NCBI GenBank assembly: GCA_045540355.1
Contig: JAZQHB010000077.1
Span: 31,010-95,009 of the forward strand
Direction of reading: 5' to 3'
Length of the DNA: 64,000 nt
Source: RGIG2945 sp045540355
GTDB lineage: Bacteria; Bacillota; Clostridia; Oscillospirales; Acutalibacteraceae
In this document: piece after piece, positions 49,318 through 59,021 of the stretch
How the letters are laid out: each line of letters starts with the position of its first letter
Numbering within the stretch: position 1 is the first letter of the stretch
Program-made: the position numbers and the translations under genes
Notes under the pieces: model-generated
Database searches by the model: none
What the model was told of the DNA's origin: nothing
What the model saw: the letters and a program-made list of their open reading frames with translations, nothing else

Positions 49318-51714
49318 TTATTTTTCTGCGTTCCAGATATTCTCTTTGTACTCGTTGATTGCTCTGTCTGCGGCAAATCTGCCCGACATTGCGATGTTGA
49401 CAAGTGATTTTCTGTTCCACTCTTTTTTGTCTGCCCACAGAGCATCGATTTCTTTCTGTGCTCTGCGGTAATCAGCAAAGTCTGCAAGAACCATATACGG
49501 GTCGTGGTAAAGTATTGTTCTGCCGATTTCGGGGAAGTCTTTACCGTTTATGCCCGAATTGATAAAGTCGATAACCTTATGAATTTCGGCGTTATTCTGA
49601 TAACAATCCATCGGGTTATAGTTTTCCTGACGGCGTTTTGCTTCGTCTGCGTTCATGCCGAAAATGATAATGTTTTCATCACCGACCGCTTCGTGAATTT
49701 CAACATTCGCACCGTCTAAAGTACCGAGTGTGATTGCACCGTTCATCATAAGCTTCATGTTACCTGTACCGCTTGCCTCTTTACCCGCAAGAGAAATCTG
49801 CTCACTGATGTCAGCGGCGGGCATAAGACATTCAGCCATTGTGACATTGTAATCTTCGCAGAAAACAACCTTCAATCTGCCTCTGACATCGGGGTCGTTG
49901 TTGATAAGGTCAGCGAGTGCACAGATGAAGTTGATTATCTTCTTTGCCATAAAGTAACCGGGAGCAGCCTTTGCACCGAAGATATAAGTGTGCGGTACAA
50001 AATCTCCGTTCGGATTTTCTTTGATTTCAAGGTATTTCGCAACTATATTGAGTGCGTTGAGATGCTGGCGTTTGTATTCGTGAAGTCGTTTTACCTGAAC
50101 ATCAAAAATTGAATCTGTATCAAGCTCAATTCCTGATGTAGCTTTAACAAGCTTAGCAAACCGTACTTTGTTATTTTTCTTGATTTCAGCGAGCTTATCA
50201 AGAACCTTTTTATCGTTTTCAAAAGCTCTGAACTTTTCAAGCTCCGCACCGTTTTTTATGAAGCCGTCGCCGATTTTTTCGGTAAGAAGTGCTGTGAGCT
50301 CGGGGTTCGACTGACATAACCATCTGCGGTGAGCAATGCCGTTTGTAACATTTTTGAACTTGTCGGGTGTGAGTTTATAGAAATCGTTGAAAACAGTATC
50401 AACCAAAATCTGTGAATGAAGTGCGGAAACACCGTTTACCGAATGACAGGCTGCAACGCAGAGGTTTGCCATACGGATAACTCCGTTTGAAATAACCGCC
50501 ATTCTTTCGACTGTGTCGGCATCAAGAGTTGAGTTCCACACGAATGAACGGTAGCGGTTGTCAATCTCTTTTGTAATCTGATAAATTCTCGGGAGCAATC
50601 TCATAAAGAGGTCCTCGGGCCAACACTCAAGAGCTTCCTTCAAAACGGTATGGTTTGTATAAGCGGTTGTTTTTGTGACAATATTCCATGCGTCGTCCCA
50701 ACCGTAACCGCATTCGTCAAGGAGTATTCTCATAAGCTCGGGGATAACGAGTGTCGGGTGTGTGTCGTTGATATGAATTGCAACCTTATCGGAGAGGTTA
50801 TCAATTGTGCCGTAGGTCTTGAGGTGCTTCTTTATAATATCCTGAATTGAAGCGGAAACAAGGAAATACTGCTGACGAAGTCTCAAGCTCTTGCCCTCGG
50901 GATGATTGTCTGAGGGATAGAGAATTTTACTGATGACCTCAGCCATTGCATTCTGTTCCATGGCACGCATATATTCACCCTGATTGAACATATCCATGTC
51001 AAGCCCGGGAGCCTTTGCAGACCAAAGTCTTAAAACGCTGATACCCTTGCCGTCCTTGCCTGCAACGAACATATCGTAGGGGATAGCTTTAATCGGTTTG
51101 TAGTCGACGGTTTCGACATGGTGATAGTGTGCGTCCCAGTAATCCTCAACTCTGCCCTCGAAGCGGACCTCGTAGGAATTTTCCTCATGTGCTTCAAGCC
51201 ATACATCGCCGCCGGGCAACCAGAAATCGGGCAACTCTGTCTGCCAACCGTCAACGAGCTTCTGCTTGAAAATACCGTATTCGTAAAGAATACTGTAACC
51301 CATTGCGGGGATTTCCTGTGTAGCAAGTGCATCGAGGTAGCAAGCAGCAAGTCTTCCGAGACCGCCGTTGCCGAGACCTGCATCGGGTTCACAATCGTAG
51401 AGAGTTTCAAGCTTTACGCCAAATTCGTTGAGAGCTTCTCTGATTGTGTCTGTGAGATTTAAGTTATAAAGTGTGTTTTTGAGCGAACGACCCATGAGAA
51501 ATTCCATTGAAAGATAGCAGACTTTTTTATCGCCCTTTTTCTTTGCTTTGTCGGAAAACTCTTTTCTGCCTGACATCATCATGTCCTTCAGGATAAGTGA
51601 AATTGCTTTATAAAAATGAATGTTATCCGCCTCTTCGGGAGAAACAGAATAAAAATGTGTCAGCTTATTGGCAATAAGCTTTTTTGCTTGAGCTGAAGAT
51701 AGTGAATAATTCAT
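49318..51714 (-). CDS. glgP: Glycogen/maltodextrin phosphorylase
   Basis: A 798-residue GT35 enzyme that releases glucose 1-phosphate from alpha-1,4-glucans using phosphate and pyridoxal phosphate. KKVCYLSMEFLMGRSL, GLGNGGLGRLAACYLDA, and the PLP motif EASGTGNMKLMMNGAITLGTLDGANVEI (Lys of GNMK) are diagnostic. Length is typical. GGAGG precedes the ATG. No other glycogen genes are nearby. Confidence 0.97.
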   Translation of the reverse strand: MNYSLSSAQAKKLIANKLTHFYSVSPEEADNIHFYKAISLILKDMMMSGRKEFSDKAKKKGDKKVCYLSMEFLMGRSLKNTLYNLNLTDTIREALNEFGVKLETLYDCEPDAGLGNGGLGRLAACYLDALATQEIPAMGYSILYEYGIFKQKLVDGWQTELPDFWLPGGDVWLEAHEENSYEVRFEGRVEDYWDAHYHHVETVDYKPIKAIPYDMFVAGKDGKGISVLRLWSAKAPGLDMDMFNQGEYMRAMEQNAMAEVISKILYPSDNHPEGKSLRLRQQYFLVSASIQDIIKKHLKTYGTIDNLSDKVAIHINDTHPTLVIPELMRILLDECGYGWDDAWNIVTKTTAYTNHTVLKEALECWPEDLFMRLLPRIYQITKEIDNRYRSFVWNSTLDADTVERMAVISNGVIRMANLCVAACHSVNGVSALHSQILVDTVFNDFYKLTPDKFKNVTNGIAHRRWLCQSNPELTALLTEKIGDGFIKNGAELEKFRAFENDKKVLDKLAEIKKNNKVRFAKLVKATSGIELDTDSIFDVQVKRLHEYKRQHLNALNIVAKYLEIKENPNGDFVPHTYIFGAKAAPGYFMAKKIINFICALADLINNDPDVRGRLKVVFCEDYNVTMAECLMPAADISEQISLAGKEASGTGNMKLMMNGAITLGTLDGANVEIHEAVGDENIIIFGMNADEAKRRQENYNPMDCYQNNAEIHKVIDFINSGINGKDFPEIGRTILYHDPYMVLADFADYRRAQKEIDALWADKKEWNRKSLVNIAMSGRFAADRAINEYKENIWNAEK

Positions 51715-51769
51715 TAAAAACCTCCAAAAATTTCTTGTAAATTAAAGTGTTATTTTTATTTTTATGTTT

Positions 51770-51798
51770 ATTTTACACTAAAATTGATAGAATTTCAA
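51770..51798 (-). promoter_or_regulatory. Promoter of glgP
   Basis: On the minus strand TTGAAA, 17 bases, TAAAAT, about 50 bases before the start codon. Confidence 0.65.
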
Positions 51799-51852
51799 GT
51801 GCAGGGAAAATAATACCTTTGTTTTTTTATATTTTTAAATAATAAAAATAAT

Positions 51853-51881
51853 TTGACTTTTACATGGGTAAAAGATATAAT
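51853..51881 (+). promoter_or_regulatory. Promoter with palindromic spacer before the SGNH hydrolase gene
   Basis: TTGACT, 17 bases, TATAAT. CTTTTAC-ATGG-GTAAAAG (51857-51874) is a 7-bp-arm inverted repeat filling the spacer, a position suited to a repressor. Confidence 0.75.
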
Positions 51882-51958
51882 ATTGTTAAACAAATGTGAA
51901 TTTTTTATGTGCATTTATAAAAAACACAATTGTTAAAATAAAAAAGAGGGGTAATTTT

Positions 51959-52966
51959 ATGAAAAAGGTTTTACAAAAAGCGGTAGGTATCTTATTGGTC
52001 GTTGCCATGTTGGCGGGAATGAGTGTTTGTGCATTTGCTGAAGAAGACAAACTCGTCTACGCTTGTCTTGGTGACAGTAACGCAGCAGGTTACAGAACAA
52101 CAGGTTATGTTGACAGCCGTATTCCTGCACCTAACGCATATCATTCTTTGGTTGCAAACAAGTTGGGAGCAGAGCTTATCAATGGTGCTACAAGCGGATT
52201 CAGAACTGACGAATTGCGTTATATGCTTGAAGAGGATTATGTGTTGGATTGGACTTATTTTACCAATCCTCTTATGGAGCCGACATTGAAGGGCGTAAGA
52301 TTGATGCAGAATATCATAGCTTGTAAGGCAGACAACAATCAGGTTGAAGCTGTTAAAGCTGCTGATATCATCACGATTCAGGTTGGTGTTAACGATGTTC
52401 TCTGTGATGCATTAGGTTCTTCATACGATGAGCTTTCAAAAGAAGTTTTTGCAGTTGAAGCCATGAGAAATATCTTCGGTACACTCGGTATTCTTGATGA
52501 TTCTATGAATGAATCACTTGACTCAATGGCTTCTGCAATCCAGATGGTGAATTTCCTTGTAAAATTCGTTAAGAAGCTTCCGTCAACAATGGAAGATTTC
52601 TATGAAAACTGGGATGCTATCATTGAAAATGTTTACAGAATAAATCCCGATGCAAAGATTGTTACAATAAGCATTTTGAATCCTTTCAGCAACCTCAGAA
52701 TCACTGCTGATTCGGATTTCAGAGTTGGTAAGTTATTGGACGGCGTTTTCAAAAAGCTTAACAACTGGATTGCTTATGATTCAAAATATGCTGACACATA
52801 TTATTTCTGCGATATAAGAGATATCGAGCTTGACAAGTCTGTACTTACGGATGATAGTTTTATGGGAACATTTATTATATCAACTCATCCGTCAGATGCC
52901 AACCACAAGGACATTGCTGAGAGAATCGTAAATATTATCAAAACAGGTAAGGACTCAAGAAAATAA
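51959..52966 (+). CDS. Secreted SGNH/GDSL-family hydrolase
   Basis: A 335-residue exported esterase or lipase. Signal peptide (MKKVLQKAVGILLVVAML to about CAFA), block I with S40 in LGDSNAAG, block III GVNDVL with the oxyanion Asn, and block V HPSDANH with D313 and H316. The substrate is not predictable. GAGGGG precedes the ATG at 51959; the longer reading from 51896 starts close to the transcription start and lacks a ribosome site. Confidence 0.88.
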   Translation: MKKVLQKAVGILLVVAMLAGMSVCAFAEEDKLVYACLGDSNAAGYRTTGYVDSRIPAPNAYHSLVANKLGAELINGATSGFRTDELRYMLEEDYVLDWTYFTNPLMEPTLKGVRLMQNIIACKADNNQVEAVKAADIITIQVGVNDVLCDALGSSYDELSKEVFAVEAMRNIFGTLGILDDSMNESLDSMASAIQMVNFLVKFVKKLPSTMEDFYENWDAIIENVYRINPDAKIVTISILNPFSNLRITADSDFRVGKLLDGVFKKLNNWIAYDSKYADTYYFCDIRDIELDKSVLTDDSFMGTFIISTHPSDANHKDIAERIVNIIKTGKDSRK

Positions 52967-52980
52967 TTATTCATACGGCG

Positions 52981-53011
52981 ACAGGATGCAGTTTTCTGCA
53001 TCCTGTTTTTT
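52981..53011 (+). terminator. Intrinsic terminator
   Basis: An 11-bp stem ACAGGATGCAG/CTGCATCCTGT with a TTTT loop and T run. Confidence 0.9.
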
Positions 53012-53058
53012 GCTTTTAAAGCGAGTATTTGCAACTGCATTTTTCGGCATATTATGCC

Positions 53059-53087
53059 TTGCAATAAAAACATTATTGTGATATAAT
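53059..53087 (+). promoter_or_regulatory. Promoter of secA
   Basis: TTGCAA, 17 bases, TATAAT, about 37 bases before the start codon. Confidence 0.65.
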
Positions 53088-53124
53088 AATTTCTATATAT
53101 AAGTAAAAGGAGAAGTTTAAGCTT

Positions 53125-55866
53125 ATGTCTTTTTTGAAAAAACTTTTCGGTAACTACTCCGAAAAAGAGGTTAAAAGAATAATTCCTATAAGGGATAAGG
53201 TGTTGAAGCTTGAGGATGAATACTCAAAATTATCCGACAAAGAGCTTCGCAATAAAACAGATGAATTTAAAGAACGACTTTCAAAAGGTGAAACACTTGA
53301 TGATATTTTACCCGAAGCATTTGCAACCTGCCGCGAGGCATCTTGGAGAGTTCTCAATATGAAGCATTTCCCCGTGCAGATTATCGGCGGTATTGTTTTG
53401 CATCAGGGCAGAATATCGGAAATGAAAACAGGTGAAGGTAAAACCTTGGTTGCTACCTTGCCTGCATACCTTAATGCACTTTCAGGAAAAGGTGTTCATA
53501 TAGTTACGGTTAACGATTATCTTGCTCGCCGTGACTCCGAATGGATGGGCAAAATCTACCGTTTCTTAGGATTATCCGTAGGTCTTATCGTACACGGTCT
53601 TGATAATGATGAACGCCGTGCAGCTTATGCTGCTGACATCACATACGGAACAAATAACGAAATGGGATTCGACTATCTTCGTGACAATATGGTTCAGTAT
53701 GCAGAGCAGAGAGTACAGAGAGGTCACTCTTTCGCAATCGTCGACGAGGTTGACTCAATTCTTATCGACGAAGCAAGAACACCGCTTATCATTTCAGGTC
53801 GCGGTGAAGCATCAACCGACCTTTACAAAATGGCAGACACATTTGCAAAGAGCCTTAAAATGACAAAGGTCAAGGAGCTTGATTCTAAAGAAACAACTGA
53901 AGAAGTACTTGAAGGCGACTTCATCGTTGACGAAAAAGCAAAGTCTGCAACACTTACAAAAGACGGTATCGCAAAGGCTGAAAAATTCTTCAATCTTGAA
54001 AACCTTATGGATGCCGAGAATATGACAATTCAGCATCATATCAATCAGGCTATCAAGGCTATCGGTATAATGCACAGAGATATCGACTATGTTGTCAAAG
54101 ACGGTCAGGTTTTGATTGTTGATGAATTTACGGGTCGTATAATGCTCGGAAGAAGATACAACGAGGGTCTTCATCAGGCTATCGAAGCAAAAGAAGGCGT
54201 AAAGGTTGAGCATGAAAGCAAAACTCTTGCTACAATCACATTCCAGAACTACTTCAGACTTTATGACAAGCTCTCGGGTATGACCGGTACGGCTATGACA
54301 GAGAGCGAGGAGTTCCAGGAAATCTACAAGTTAGATGCCATTGAAATTCCCACAAACAAGCCGATGATAAGAAAAGATCAGCAGGATGTTATCTACAAGA
54401 CTGAAAAAGCAAAATATGCTGCTATCATCGAACAGATTAAAGAGTGTAACGCAAAAGGACAGCCCGTTCTTGTCGGTACAATCTCAATCGAAAAATCAGA
54501 AGTATTGAGTAAGCTTTTAAAAATTCAGGGCATCAAACATGAAGTTCTGAATGCTAAATTCCATGATAAGGAAGCTGAAATTGTTGCTCAGGCAGGTAAA
54601 TTCGGTGCAGTTACAATCGCTACAAACATGGCAGGTCGTGGTACCGATATCATGCTCGGCGGTAACCCCGAGTATCTTGCAAAATCAGAAATGAGAAGAA
54701 TGGCTTTCGATGAAGAAATGATTGCAGAAGCAACAGGCTTTGCAGAAACAGACAATGAAGAAATCATCGAAGCAAGAAAGACCTTCTCAGAGCTTAATCA
54801 GAAATATAAAGATGCTATCAAGGACGAAGCTGAAAGAGTACGCGAAGCAGGCGGACTTTATATCATCGGCACGGAAAGACACGATTCTCGTCGAATTGAT
54901 AATCAGTTAAGAGGTCGTTCGGGTCGTCAGGGTGACCCGGGTGAAAGCCGTTTCTATCTTTCACTTGAAGATGACCTCATGCGTCTTTTCGGCGGTGACA
55001 GACTCACAGGTGTTATGAACATGATGAACGCACCCGAGGAAATGCCGATTGAAGCAAAGATGGTTACAAAGTCAATCGAAAGTGCACAGACGAAGGTTGA
55101 GTCAAGAAACTTTGCAATCCGTAAGAATGTTCTTCAGTATGACGATGTTATGAATCTTCAGAGAGAGCTTATCTACGAACAGAGAAATAAGGTTCTCGAC
55201 GGCGACGAAATCAAGCCCATTATTACTCACATGCTTGAAGAAAGTATTAAGGAAAATGTTGATTTCTACTGTTCTTCAGCACTTTCAAAGGAAGAATGGA
55301 ATATCGCAGGTCTTCGTGAAAAATATCTCGGCTGGCTTTGCACTGCAGAGGATTTCACAGATGATGATTTATCGGCAGAGGACATCAAGGAATTACTCAT
55401 TGACAGAGGAACTGCATTATATTCAGCCCGTGAAGAAGAGCTTGGCGATGAGCTTATGCGTTCACTTGAAAGAATGATTCTTCTTCGAAATGTTGACAGC
55501 AAGTGGATGGATCATATCGATGCAATGGAAGAACTCAAGCAGGGCATTGGTCTCAGAGCATACGGTCAGCAGAATCCTGTTATTGCATATAAGCAGGAAA
55601 GCTATGATATGTTCGATGAAATGACAAACTCCATCAGAGAAAATACAGTCCGTCTTATATTGACCGTAAGAGTAAAATCCGAAGAGGATACAAAACGAGA
55701 ACAGACGGTTAAAATTACTTCCGAAAGCGGTTCAGGCACAGGTGATGGCTCAGAAAAGGGCAGAACTGTAAGAAACAAGGATAAAAAAGTAGGCCCAAAT
55801 GACCCGTGTCCGTGCGGAAGCGGAAAGAAATATAAAAAGTGCTGCGGCAATGTAGCAAACGAATAA
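53125..55866 (+). CDS. secA: Preprotein translocase ATPase SecA
   Basis: A 913-residue motor that drives exported proteins through SecYEG. Walker A GEGKT is at 103-107; VHIVTVNDYLARRD, FAIVDEVDSILIDEARTPLIISG (DEVD), NMAGRGTDIMLGGNPEY and GRSGRQGDPGESRFYLS are hallmark motifs. The C-terminal zinc-binding SEC-C motif (DPCPCGSGKKYKKCC) for SecB or ribosome contact is present. AAGGAG precedes the ATG. prfB does not follow as it does in many Firmicutes; an MgtC-type gene does. Confidence 0.98.
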   Translation: MSFLKKLFGNYSEKEVKRIIPIRDKVLKLEDEYSKLSDKELRNKTDEFKERLSKGETLDDILPEAFATCREASWRVLNMKHFPVQIIGGIVLHQGRISEMKTGEGKTLVATLPAYLNALSGKGVHIVTVNDYLARRDSEWMGKIYRFLGLSVGLIVHGLDNDERRAAYAADITYGTNNEMGFDYLRDNMVQYAEQRVQRGHSFAIVDEVDSILIDEARTPLIISGRGEASTDLYKMADTFAKSLKMTKVKELDSKETTEEVLEGDFIVDEKAKSATLTKDGIAKAEKFFNLENLMDAENMTIQHHINQAIKAIGIMHRDIDYVVKDGQVLIVDEFTGRIMLGRRYNEGLHQAIEAKEGVKVEHESKTLATITFQNYFRLYDKLSGMTGTAMTESEEFQEIYKLDAIEIPTNKPMIRKDQQDVIYKTEKAKYAAIIEQIKECNAKGQPVLVGTISIEKSEVLSKLLKIQGIKHEVLNAKFHDKEAEIVAQAGKFGAVTIATNMAGRGTDIMLGGNPEYLAKSEMRRMAFDEEMIAEATGFAETDNEEIIEARKTFSELNQKYKDAIKDEAERVREAGGLYIIGTERHDSRRIDNQLRGRSGRQGDPGESRFYLSLEDDLMRLFGGDRLTGVMNMMNAPEEMPIEAKMVTKSIESAQTKVESRNFAIRKNVLQYDDVMNLQRELIYEQRNKVLDGDEIKPIITHMLEESIKENVDFYCSSALSKEEWNIAGLREKYLGWLCTAEDFTDDDLSAEDIKELLIDRGTALYSAREEELGDELMRSLERMILLRNVDSKWMDHIDAMEELKQGIGLRAYGQQNPVIAYKQESYDMFDEMTNSIRENTVRLILTVRVKSEEDTKREQTVKITSESGSGTGDGSEKGRTVRNKDKKVGPNDPCPCGSGKKYKKCCGNVANE

Positions 55867-55882
55867 TAAGGAGGCTTAATCT

Positions 55883-56611
55883 GTGTCAGAAACATCTTCA
55901 TTCACAGAAATCATAAAAAGTATTTGGGAAATTGATGCAGTTCGTATTACTGCTACGGTTATAATTCAGATGTTGCTTACGGTATTGTTCAGCGGATTTA
56001 TCGGCTACGAAAGAGAACATTCTCACCGTCCTGCAGGCTTCAGAACACATATTCTGGTTGCGGTCGGCTCTACGCTTATAATGTCTACTTCGTTCTTTCT
56101 CACCGAGGTTTATCCCGAAATGAAAATTGATGTTACCCGTATGGCGGCACAGGTTGTTTCGGGCATCGGTTTTTTGGGTGCAGGTACAATAATCCGTGAC
56201 GGCTTCAATGTCAAGGGTCTTACAACTGCGGCAAGTCTGTGGGCGGTATCGTGCATAGGTCTTGCAATCGGTGCAAGGTTTTATATCGGTGCATTCATTG
56301 CGACGATAGTTATCTATCTTACTCTCAATGTTCTCAAGAAGATTACCGATAAAGACACAGGTAAAAAACATATTTATATAAGTGTAAATGAGCTTAATGA
56401 TTCATCGCTTTTTGTTCAGACAATGATAAAAAAATGCGGTATTGAGCTTATTTCACTCGAAATACTCTACACGAAAGAAAAACAGAGACTTCTTAATACC
56501 GACGGCGGTGTTATGAGAGCAACGATTTATTCGTCAAATCAAAAGGATGTTGACCTGCTTCTTGAGTTGTTAAGGTCAAGTGCAGATATAAATGATGTTT
56601 ATATTGATTGA
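55883..56611 (+). CDS. MgtC/SapB-family membrane protein
   Basis: A 242-residue protein with five membrane helices. GFIGYEREHSHRPAGFRTHILVAVGSTLIM, ISGIGFLGAG-type motif (VVSGIGFLGAGTIIR) and GLTTAASLWAVSCIGLAIG are family signatures. A C-terminal cytoplasmic ACT-like domain of about 80 residues follows. MgtC relatives modulate ATP synthase or Mg2+ homeostasis; the role here is unknown. Start GTG 55883 after AAGGAGG, 16 bases after secA. Confidence 0.9.
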   Translation: MSETSSFTEIIKSIWEIDAVRITATVIIQMLLTVLFSGFIGYEREHSHRPAGFRTHILVAVGSTLIMSTSFFLTEVYPEMKIDVTRMAAQVVSGIGFLGAGTIIRDGFNVKGLTTAASLWAVSCIGLAIGARFYIGAFIATIVIYLTLNVLKKITDKDTGKKHIYISVNELNDSSLFVQTMIKKCGIELISLEILYTKEKQRLLNTDGGVMRATIYSSNQKDVDLLLELLRSSADINDVYID

Positions 56612-56620
56612 GGAAGGCTT

Positions 56621-57523
56621 ATGGATATTATTCAGAAAATTCTCGAAAACAAAGGTGATACCGCAATATTGGCACACTCTTATCAGACACCCGATATTCT
56701 GAAAACTGCTGATATTACGGGTGACAGCTACGCTCTTGCAAAAGCAGCGGCAAATCTCGGAAACAAAAGAGTGGTAGTCTGCGGCGTTCGTTTTATGGCA
56801 GAGGTCGTAAAAATACTTTCACCCGAAAAGGAAGTTGTATTGGCAAATCCCGGTGCGGGGTGCCCGATGGCTGACAGCGTCGATTTTGAAAAATTGAAAA
56901 AGGTCAGGAATGAATTTAAAAATATCCCGATAGTGTCATATATAAATACAACAATCGAAACAAAATCCATATCCGATGTCTGCGTAACTTCGTCTTCGGC
57001 GGTGAAAATTATCAAAGCGATGCCGCAAAAGGAGATAATATTCTTACCTGACAGAAATTTAGGTTCCTGGATACAAAAACGAATTCCTGATAAAAAGATG
57101 ATTCTCTGGGACGGATGCTGTCCCGTACATAATAAAGTCCTTGTATCGGAAGCAAAAAAAGCAAAAAGAAAACACAAGGACGCATTTCTTGCGGTGCACC
57201 CTGAATGTAACAGCGATGTAACGGCTATCGCTGATGTAGTCGGTGCAACCTCAACTATATTGGATTTGATTTTAAATCTTGATGTACCGGTTATAATCGG
57301 CACAGAGATTGGTGTGTATGATTTTATAAAAGAAAATCACCCTGAAAAGGAAGTTTATCAGTTAGCCCCCGATAAGCTCGTTTGTGAGGATATGAAAATC
57401 ACAACGGCTGAAGATGTATATAAGGCACTTGTCGGCGAGGGCGGAGAAGTGATTGAGCTTGATGAGGAAATTCGCATCAAAGCAAAGAAGAGTCTTGATG
57501 CGATGTTGAAATACGGCGGCTAA
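56621..57523 (+). CDS. nadA: Quinolinate synthase
   Basis: A 300-residue iron-sulfur enzyme that condenses iminoaspartate with dihydroxyacetone phosphate in NAD synthesis. AHSYQTPDI, ITGDSYALA and the three cluster Cys regions (C81 in NPGAGCPMAD, C166/C167 in DGCCPVH, C255 in LVCEDMK) fit the short NadA type. It is 9 bases after the MgtC-type gene and 13 before nadB. Confidence 0.95.
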   Translation: MDIIQKILENKGDTAILAHSYQTPDILKTADITGDSYALAKAAANLGNKRVVVCGVRFMAEVVKILSPEKEVVLANPGAGCPMADSVDFEKLKKVRNEFKNIPIVSYINTTIETKSISDVCVTSSSAVKIIKAMPQKEIIFLPDRNLGSWIQKRIPDKKMILWDGCCPVHNKVLVSEAKKAKRKHKDAFLAVHPECNSDVTAIADVVGATSTILDLILNLDVPVIIGTEIGVYDFIKENHPEKEVYQLAPDKLVCEDMKITTAEDVYKALVGEGGEVIELDEEIRIKAKKSLDAMLKYGG

Positions 57524-57536
57524 AAGAGGAATCGGT

Positions 57537-59000
57537 ATGGCTTTTGAAAAGCAATATAATGTTGTAATAGTCGGTTGCGGTCTGGGCGGAATGTCTGCCG
57601 CACTGCGTTTTGATGAAAAAATAAATATTTTAATGCTCAGCAAAGGTGATTTCACAGTTTCGAGCAGCTCGCTTGCACAGGGCGGTGTTGCAGCTGTACT
57701 TGACAAAGAAAATGACAGCTTCGACCTTCATATAGAAGACACCCTCATAGCGGGCGACCGACAAAATGACTATAACGCAGTTTCAACACTTGTTCATGAA
57801 GCACCCGACGATGTAATGTCTTTGCTTGACAGAGGTGTTGACTTTGACCGCGATGAAAACGGAGAGCTTAAAAAGACGCTTGAGGGCGGTCACTCAAGAA
57901 GAAGAATCGTTCACTACCGCGACCGTACCGGCAAGGCTATTGTTGACGGTTTGTTGAAATGCGTAAAGCAAAAAAAGAATATTACACTTCAGGAAAATGC
58001 AACCGTTTCATTTGTAAAACGAGCAAAAAGCGGTTTCAGAGTTGATATTATTCACGACGGAAAACATGAATCTGTTTTTGCATCATATCTGATTTTAGCA
58101 ACGGGCGGCATCGGCAGAGCGTATAAATATACAACAAATCCGTCAATTTCAACAGGAGACGGAATAAGAATTGCTTATGAACTCGGTGCAACGATAAAAG
58201 ATTTAAGCTATGTGCAGTTCCATCCGACAGCTTTTAATTCGCCCGACGGCAGAGAGCAGTTTTTAATCAGCGAAGCGGTCAGAGGCGAGGGTGCATATTT
58301 ATTAAATAACGAACATAAACGCTTTATGCACAGATACGATGAACGATTGGAATTAGCTCCGAGAGATGTTGTTTCGAGAAGTATAATTCTTGAATCACGC
58401 AGGACAGGCAGCAACAGCTTTTATCTTGATATAACCCACAAAGACAAGGAATATCTTTTTAACAGATTTCCTGCAATATCATCAAAATGCCTTGAAATGG
58501 GCGTTGATATTTCAAAAGATTATATACCGATATTCCCGTGTCAGCATTATCTCATGGGCGGAATTGAAGTTGACCTTACTTCAAGAAGCACAGTACCGCG
58601 ACTTTATGCGGTAGGCGAGTGTTCAAATACAGGTGTTCACGGTAAAAACAGATTGGCAAGCAACTCTTTGCCCGAAGCAATGGTTTTCGGTCGTCATGCG
58701 GCGGAAGATATTATGCGTTGCATGGAATTGGGCTTTGCCGAGGTTGAAGTCAGCGACTATTCTTATGATTACAGCGGTGCACCTCTTCCAAAGGGCACAA
58801 GGACACAAATCAGAGATATTTTGCAAAGAGCACATTTTGTTCTTCCTAATCCGCGTGCAGCTGTCGAAGGTCTGCGTATAGCGGAAAACATTTTAAAGCG
58901 ACTGAAAATAGGTCACTTCGCAGTTACACAGGATTATTGTGAGGCTTTAAGTTTAGCTACAATCGCAGTAATTATTCTTAAAGAAGTAAATAACAGATAA
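57537..59000 (+). CDS. nadB: L-aspartate oxidase
   Basis: A 487-residue FAD enzyme making iminoaspartate for NadA. FAD fold VVIVGCGLGGMSAAL, SSSLAQGGVAA, EGGHSRRRIVHYRD and QFHPTAF, and the C-terminal GRHAAEDI region are typical. Slightly short at the C terminus compared with E. coli NadB. Confidence 0.95.
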   Translation: MAFEKQYNVVIVGCGLGGMSAALRFDEKINILMLSKGDFTVSSSSLAQGGVAAVLDKENDSFDLHIEDTLIAGDRQNDYNAVSTLVHEAPDDVMSLLDRGVDFDRDENGELKKTLEGGHSRRRIVHYRDRTGKAIVDGLLKCVKQKKNITLQENATVSFVKRAKSGFRVDIIHDGKHESVFASYLILATGGIGRAYKYTTNPSISTGDGIRIAYELGATIKDLSYVQFHPTAFNSPDGREQFLISEAVRGEGAYLLNNEHKRFMHRYDERLELAPRDVVSRSIILESRRTGSNSFYLDITHKDKEYLFNRFPAISSKCLEMGVDISKDYIPIFPCQHYLMGGIEVDLTSRSTVPRLYAVGECSNTGVHGKNRLASNSLPEAMVFGRHAAEDIMRCMELGFAEVEVSDYSYDYSGAPLPKGTRTQIRDILQRAHFVLPNPRAAVEGLRIAENILKRLKIGHFAVTQDYCEALSLATIAVIILKEVNNR

Positions 59001-59021
59001 GAAGTACAAGGAGACATTTTA

